Assembly (NCBI GenBank): GCA_025738555.1
Contig: JAOVFP010000007.1
Location: 1,860,001-1,924,000 of the forward strand
From: Cyathus striatus
Taxonomy: Eukaryota; Basidiomycota; Agaricomycetes; Agaricales; Nidulariaceae
Length of the DNA stretch: 64,000 nucleotides
Direction of reading: 5' to 3'
A program made the position numbers and the translations under genes. The notes beneath the pieces were generated by a model. It was not told the origin of the DNA and did no database searches. It saw only the letters and a list, made by a program, of their open reading frames with translations. This document shows, in pieces, positions 59,044 to 64,000 of this stretch (positions within the stretch are counted from its first letter, which is position 1; the number at the start of each line of letters is the position of its first letter).

Positions 59044-59927
59044 TTAACCCTCCTTTCTCCTCACCTCCCCTCTCACTTCCTCTTCGACATCAATCCATAA
59101 CACATCCTGCACTTCCGCATCCGTACCACTTCGATATGGAGGAGGTAACGTCGAATACGATACTTGACTTTCGTTCTCTATTATACCATCCCTTCCACCA
59201 TTTTCTAACTCTGCTAATCCTTCCATCCGAGCCTGAGGTTCGTTTGTAACCATTTCACCTGGTCCTCCCGAATTAGCCCCTCGGACAAACGGAGTTAATT
59301 TTGTTTTTCTGGAAACGAATGGAGAATACGAAGTCCGTGTTGTGTTTTCTCCATGGCCAGAAAGTTGATTCCGGAGGTGCTTTTTGTAGAAGTAGAGCGT
59401 GAGGAGTATCGTGATGCCGAGGATGAGGAGGGCACTTGGATTGCTGCTATTATTCCTGGTTTGATGGTTGTGCTGCTACTGGAGGATGGTGGGGTAGAAT
59501 TTGATGACTGTGCGGTTTGTGATGGAGTTGTCGATATTAGTGAATATACAGATGGTGACAAATTTGGTGTTGGCGATGAAGTTGGTGTTGGTGATGTTGA
59601 TGAAGCTGGTGTTGATGAAGTTGATGATGATGAAGTCGGTGTTGATGAAGTTGAGGTTGGTGATGTAGTTGATGAAATACGGAGGGGCGGGATAGTTATA
59701 GTGAAAAGCGCTGAATTATATTGCTTTTTTTAGTAACTGCATGGCTGCTGAAGATATCACCAGGCTGGGCACTAGAAATAATACCAGATTTTAAATCGGC
59801 AGAATGCGTTATCGTAGGGCCCGATGATGTAATCGTGTTTGTGGGCATTGACACTAAACGTATGGACGGCGTTGTTAACGACGGAGTTAATGGGCGCAGT
59901 CTCTTTCAACCTACCGGAAGGAACTAG
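59044..59927 (-). pseudogene. PPPY-tail membrane protein, copy 2 (frameshifted)
   Basis: The tail MVTNEPQARMEGLAELENGG ... STLPPPYRSG ... EEVRGEVRRKEG and a TM segment SALLILGITILLTLYFYKK followed by HLRNQLSG are in one frame. The upstream Ser/Thr-rich extracellular part and KPGIIAA are in another, about one nucleotide apart at 59440 compared with copy 3. An unrecognised intron could also explain this. The PPPY motif in such tails is a docking site for WW-domain ubiquitin ligases of the Rsp5/Nedd4 type (inferred). Confidence 0.5.
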
Positions 59928-60512
59928 AGTTTATTGGTAGATTATAACTAAGTGACTAGCAGGAAGTGAAGAGGAGTAGGAATACGAATACGAATAGGTC
60001 GTGCGTGCGTGTGTTGTGGGTATTATATACGCGTGGTGAAGCTCTCGTTGATTGATATATCTTTTGATGAGGCATATGGAAGCGGATAGTAGTAGAGAAG
60101 AACAGTATAATCATAGTACTATTCACATGTTAAGATGCATATTTCTAGCAAACGTTTATAATAATTTCACATTGCTTTGTATATATATATTCGATTGAAT
60201 CAAATCACTTATATTACATATATTGATATGACTAACCTTTAGTAACGGTTTATTTAAGTAGTCTTAACACCTCTAACACAGAACATAAAGCCCTCGAAGG
60301 GTGTAACGCTGGTAGTAGTCCTCGTTTGCTTAGTATTGAACTTTCCCAGGAGACAGAAGCATATGTCTAAAGCTTGGTATCGACTTGATATGATAGGGTA
60401 TGATATTGTACATGATGGCGCTGATATATCTTTAGCACTCTAGTAAAAGAGTCCGACTCGGTGTGAGAGTTCATATGCTTATTTCAAGAGAGTCCAAATT
60501 CGCCCAGAGCAA
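59928..60512. other. Spacer within the membrane-protein cluster
   Basis: Includes a second copy of the ACTTTCCCAGGAGACAGAAG / CTAAAGCTTGGTATCGACTT sequence also found at 58395 and 58915, so the three gene copies arose by tandem duplication with their 3' flanks. Confidence 0.5.
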
Positions 60513-61070
60513 TTAACCCTCCTTTCTCCTCACCTCCCCTCTCACTTCCTCTTCGACATCAATCCGCAACACATCCTGCACTTCCACATCCATACCACGT
60601 CGATATGGGAGAGATAATGTCGAATACGATACTTGACTTTCATTCTCTATTATACCATCCTTTCCACCATTTTCTAACTCTGCTAATCCTTCCGTCCGAG
60701 CCTGAGGTTCGTTTGTAACTACTTCACCTGGTCCTCCTGCATTAGCCCCTCGGACAAACGGAGTCAACTTTGTTTTTCTGGAAGTGAACAATGAATACGA
60801 AGTCCGTGTAGTCCATTCTCCAGGAAGTTGGTTTCTCAGATGTTTCTTGTAAAAGACCAGTGTGAGGAATATTGTCATGATGAGGATGAGGAGAGCACTT
60901 GGGATCGCTCTTGCTGCTATTATTCCAGATTTGAGGGTTATGCTGTTACTGGCGGATGGTGCGGTGTCGGAATTTGATGACTGCAGATGGTGGTGATGAT
61001 GGTGATGGTGATGATGATGATGATGGAGATGGTGATGATAGTGGAGATGGGGTTGGTGATGGATTGTCAT
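60513..61070 (-). CDS. Single-pass membrane protein with acidic tail, copy 3
   Basis: One frame of 185 residues. An N-terminal His-rich stretch (residues 2-28) comes from a GAT/GGT microsatellite and may not be the true start. Then a Ser/Asn/Thr stretch, KSGIIAARAIPSALLILI and MTIFLTLVFYKK form a transmembrane helix (about 50-73), followed by a cytosolic tail with NEPQARTEGLAELENGG, SLPYRRG (Leu-Pro-Tyr where copies 1 and 2 have PPPY) and EEVRGEVRRKEG. An upstream extracellular exon is likely and not identified. Such mucin-like proteins are common in fungal cell walls or as sensors; function unknown. Confidence 0.5.
   Translation of the reverse strand: MTIHHQPHLHYHHHLHHHHHHHHHHHHHLQSSNSDTAPSASNSITLKSGIIAARAIPSALLILIMTIFLTLVFYKKHLRNQLPGEWTTRTSYSLFTSRKTKLTPFVRGANAGGPGEVVTNEPQARTEGLAELENGGKDGIIENESQVSYSTLSLPYRRGMDVEVQDVLRIDVEEEVRGEVRRKEG
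60985..61050. repeat. GATGGT/GATGAT trinucleotide microsatellite
   Basis: A (GAT)n/(GGT)n run on the plus strand, giving poly-His on the minus strand and poly-Asp/Gly on the plus strand. The open frame on the plus strand is a by-product. Confidence 0.75.
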
Positions 61071-61159
61071 TTGGAATAAAAGGTGCTATAGTGTGTAGAG
61101 CAGGCGTTCCGCCTGCATGGTGGAATCGACATATTAACGAGTTCTGCAGACGCGTTTAA

Positions 61160-61870
61160 GTCACGTGACTACATACGTAATCGAACCTCGAACGTATGGA
61201 AATTCCGAATTATGGAAAGCCTAACATTGTCAACAACCACGCTCAATTCCATCAAATGGAATTGTGTTCCGATTGTCAGCTTCTCCGGCTCCTCGGTTAG
61301 CGTTTACATAACAGTCTGTGTAAACCCATAGACTTATTTTGTAATGCATGTGAGCCGCTGAGCGTGTGTTAGGATCACAATACCCCACTGCTTTCATTAT
61401 GTGGATAGTGAGCATGAGCATTATATATTATAGGGATGGTTGGAATGTGAATGTGAAATATTAGATCTATATATCAGACCTTGGACGTTGCTTGGGCGTG
61501 ACAATTGAGACCGAGAGCGTGAAACAGCATTTGACCGTGGTAAGTATGAGCCTTTAAACTTGAGTGTAAAAGCTAATAAGTACATTTGTCTAAACATCTT
61601 GAGATTTGCACGTAAATTGAGAGTGTGCATGAATATAATATAGGTAAATTGATAGCTGCAGATTTGATCCATATTCTTCAGATAGACTTGCACACATCAT
61701 TAGCAAGTTCTCATAATTTCATACAATGATTCTAGAGCTCCGGGTGGTTCTCGTGTTCATGCTCACGCACTTGAAGTGAATAAAATTTTAGATGCCAATT
61801 TGCATGACATGCATGAAATTAATTAACTCAGTAAGTGTTCGTGAGTGTGAGTACATTTACACTGGGCTAG
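61160..61870. other. Spacer, nothing supported
   Basis: No recognisable gene or RNA. Chance frames on the minus strand at 61230 and 61421. Confidence 0.3.
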
Positions 61871-61874
61871 TGGT

Positions 61875-62000
61875 TTTTAACAGTACTTCACAGTACACTG
61901 CACGGTACTGTGCAGTACATCAAAAATTGTATGGTACTATTTATGGTACGCACGGTACAATGTACGGTACATTTTTGGTTATGCACGGTACATCATTGGA
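61875..62000. repeat. GCACGGTAC / GTACAGT word array
   Basis: About ten GGTAC or CAGTAC words in 120 bp, several in the form GCACGGTAC. Further right (62300-62340) lies ATGATGCTCAACAGTGAGCAAGT, which in reverse complement matches CTTGCTCACTGTTGAGCATG at 43868 and a close variant at 42176. So this region shares internal sequence with the 3-kb element but carries a different end motif. Confidence 0.55.
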
Positions 62001-62379
62001 GCAATATTATTCTGTGATAACCGGAGTATTGAATCAAAATTATTGTATGATATATTAACTGAGCACAAATATTCTGTAATTAATGGAGTACCATTTCAAA
62101 ACTACTCTACACTGCTCTCCTATCTCCCCTTTGTCCGGCCCCTCGCCCGCCATTTCCTTCAACATTTGCATTGTTCAAAATTTCCCACGCTTCTTCTCAC
62201 CTTTGTCAATGTTTGCAATTGCTGTCATTGACATTCATCAATGCCATCAAACTCACTTTCCTCAAGGCCGCCACACATATTGATGGGTGATGTGTTGATG
62301 GGCACCCTTCATCATCATGATGCTCAACAGTGAGCAAGTAATTTCGCATTATTTAGCTCAGTATTTAATGGTTTGAAGG

Positions 62380-62618
62380 GAACCCAGATATCTCAGATTA
62401 TGAAGTTTGGAAAGGAGAACCACAAACTCAGGAGGCATTGAAGATTATTTTAAAGAAGTTTGGTAAAGAGGATAAGAAGCTTGCTAAGGAAAAAGATGAG
62501 GATAGTTCGGCAGATGATAATTATAAGAGCAAAGATAAGGGAAAGGGAAAGGAAAGAGTGAAAGAGAAAAGGAAGGATGGAAAGAGGAAGAAGAACAGAG
62601 GGGACAATAATTTGTAAG
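62380..62618 (+). CDS. Possible Lys-rich exon upstream of the KDZ-associated gene
   Basis: A frame with SDYEVWKGEPQTQEALKIIL, KKFGKEDKKLAKEK and a long Lys/Arg/Asp run ends at a GTAAGA donor near 62619. The joining phase to the next exon is not compatible without another exon, so the link is uncertain. Confidence 0.35.
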
Positions 62619-62684
62619 AAATTTTCTTAATGCTTTTTCATGTTTTTTTCAGTTAGACTTTTTTTCTATTATGATGCATGCATG

Positions 62685-62905
62685 CTTTCAACAAGTATGT
62701 AAAATTGTACCATATTTTTACTTCAATAGTACCTGTTTTTCATTTTTCTTAGTCTTACATTCTTTCAACAAGTATGTAAGACTTGTATAATATCTTTACT
62801 TCAACAGTATTATTTTATTGTGTTTTTTTATTTAGCTATTCATGCTTTCAACAAGTATGTCAAGTATGTATTATATGAACTTCAACAGTTTTACTTTTGT
62901 ACTTA
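62685..62905 (+). repeat. Three tandem units of about 75-85 bp with splice-like signals
   Basis: Each unit has CTTTCAACAAGTATGT followed by TTACTTCAACAGT or a close variant. Each includes a GTATGT donor-like word and a CAACAG acceptor-like word. They lie in the presumed intron before the exon that starts at 62976. Confidence 0.6.
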
Positions 62906-62975
62906 TAGTTTGAATTCATATTCTGTTTGCTTTGCCTAACCTGCAAGAATAATAAGCTAACTTGAAAATTTTCAG

Positions 62976-63762
62976 TTTCTGGCACTATTTTATTTGGCTT
63001 TTTATAGCATTCCTAAAGCATGGGCATCATCTACAGTACAGGATCCATTTCCTGAAATAACATTTGTATATATTTCTGAATTTATTACAAGCAACTTCCA
63101 TGCAGATATTACACTAGCAATGGTACTCAAAGTGTTATTTACTTTAACAAATAATACAGACCTATTGAACCTTCATGGGAGGCAAAAATTAGCCTATAGA
63201 AAATCTGCAACAAGTTGGATTACAGCTCTTACTAGAGTTCTAAAAAGGGATCTAGGTGGTAAAATTAATAATTTGTTTACTGAAGATGAAGTTTCAAATG
63301 CTGAGGATATAACTAATGTGCAGAGAATTAATGCATTGGGCTCAAAACTTGATTCATTTGCAACATTTTTAAAACTTGATCCAATTAAAAAAGGATACCC
63401 TTTAAACTCTGTAAGAACCACAGAAGTTGAACCTGTTTTTACTGTTTGTCCAAGTCATTACACTTGCTCTACACCATCTTGTAAAGAAGCTCCACTTCAC
63501 CAAGAAGTTCATAAGAGAGATGTTTCATGTATAACCCTTATAAAAGGAATGCATGCCCACACTGGTGCTTATGTGCTTAAAGGAAAATGTGGCATTTTTA
63601 ACTCATTTTATTATGCTGATCACAAAAGTGTGAAGCATGCAAATGGGATACATATCGGAGGATTGTCAAACTCAGCAAAATATTTAAAGCTTGGACAGCA
63701 AGTCTGGGCAGATAGATCTTACACTAATGCAGTTCTGCCAGTAATTTACACTCCCCCTGGAG
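62976..63762 (+). pseudogene. KDZ-associated cysteine-cluster (CxC-type) gene, truncated
   Basis: Begins after a TTTTCAG acceptor. The frame reads FYSIPKAWASSTVQDPFPEI, LVKVLFT-type helices, then VCPSHYTCSTPSCKEAPLH, CITLIKGMHAHTGAYVLKGK, CGIFNSFYYADHKS and HIGGLSNSAKYLKLGQQVWA. This Cys/His spacing resembles the CxC clusters described with Kyakuja-Dileera-Zisupton transposases (Iyer and colleagues). At about 63762, after YTPPGG, the coding sequence gives way to a GTACGGATC array, so the gene is interrupted; the rest lies beyond the window or is lost. Assignment from memory of the family. Confidence 0.6.
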
Positions 63763-63892
63763 GTCTGTACGGATCCGCACGGATCCGCACGGAATCCGTA
63801 CAGATCCGTGCGGATTCCGTACGGAATTTTCGAATCTGTGCGGAATCCGTACAGATCCGTACAGACCTGTGTGGGTTACATACAGAATTTAA
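63760..63892. repeat. CCGTACGGATC / CGCACGGATC array, start of an inserted element
   Basis: Around ten units of an 11-12 bp motif (GTACGGATCC, GCACGGAATC, GTACAGATCC) in both orientations. They begin exactly where the cysteine-cluster gene breaks off, so they probably mark the left end of another element that continues past the window. The Arg/Ser-rich residues read through it are not part of the protein. Confidence 0.65.
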
Positions 63893-64000
63893 ATAGTAGT
63901 AATTTTTATTGTTTGAGGTGATAATTCTGTGTGGATTAATGTAACAATGGAATGGGAATGTATAGTATCACACTCAACACTTAGTGTTATACTTAATGCA

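Noticed and set aside
59353..59733. 126-codon Asp/Val/Gly-rich plus frame
   Set aside because: Opposite strand of the membrane-protein copy 2; composition follows from GAT/GTT repeats.
60956..61159. Asp/Gly-rich plus frame
   Set aside because: Produced by the GAT/GGT microsatellite.
1..64000. CRISPR array, rRNA genes, bacterial operons or phage
   Set aside because: Repeats present are TIRs, satellites and tandem arrays without regular spacers; genes have spliceosomal introns.

Overview
The window is eukaryotic and fungal, most likely from an Agaricomycete (Basidiomycota). Protein-coding genes carry many 45-70 nt GT-AG introns. Other pointers are a 354-residue G-alpha subunit with the usual basidiomycete exon pattern, an AA9-like copper monooxygenase, a PC-esterase remnant, intron-containing tRNA genes, and transposons of the kinds that fill Agaricomycete genomes (a KDZ-associated cysteine-cluster gene, hAT, a P-like transposase and a DUF6589-type gene). 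No rRNA, CRISPR array or bacterial operon is visible. The species cannot be fixed from the sequence alone.

Layout. 0-6.2 kb: three paralogous four-exon genes with a degenerate HNH-like core (two on the minus strand, one on the plus strand). 7.0-7.8 kb: three tandem tRNA-Arg(CCT) genes with different introns. 10.9-13.2 kb: a seven-exon G-alpha gene behind a long pyrimidine tract. 14.26-19.95 kb: a complete, probably young DNA transposon with 432-bp terminal inverted repeats, a 5-bp target duplication and two convergent genes: a RecQ-like helicase and a 902-residue DUF6589-like protein. 20.1-20.9 kb: two tRNA-Glu(TTC) genes. 21-22.7 kb: degraded coding sequence. 22.9-24.6 kb: a six-exon berberine-bridge-type FAD oxidase.

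24.43-36.72 kb is a tandem segmental duplication of about 6 kb. Unit 1 keeps the oxidase 5' end, an intact seven-TM-like gene and an intact TMEM170-like gene. Unit 2 has a broken oxidase fragment, a seven-TM-like gene whose 3' end is interrupted by a TIR element, and a TMEM170-like copy with an internal deletion; three TIR elements sit in unit 2 only. An AA9-like monooxygenase follows at 36.9-37.7 kb.

38.4-49.3 kb is a 10.9-kb element bounded by near-identical inverted repeats of about 228 bp. It holds a dead P-like transposase gene that is itself split by a 3-kb non-coding insertion (17-bp target duplication), which in turn contains a 373-bp hAT-type MITE (8-bp duplication). 50.5-51.4 kb: a PC-esterase gene missing its middle. 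51.8-58.3 kb: AT-rich sequence with decayed transposon pieces (a hAT C-terminus, a MITE). 58.3-61.1 kb: three copies of a single-pass membrane-protein gene with a PPPY tail. 61.9-64 kb: more oligomer-array repeats and a KDZ-associated cysteine-cluster gene cut off by an array of GTACGGATC-like motifs.

The best candidate for an undescribed system is the helicase plus DUF6589 transposon: a compact two-gene element whose terminal repeats include both start codons, so both genes are driven by the same duplicated promoter. A second theme is that several unrelated elements here each carry their own private array of short repeated motifs near or at their ends, which looks like a shared strategy of transposase-binding arrays.
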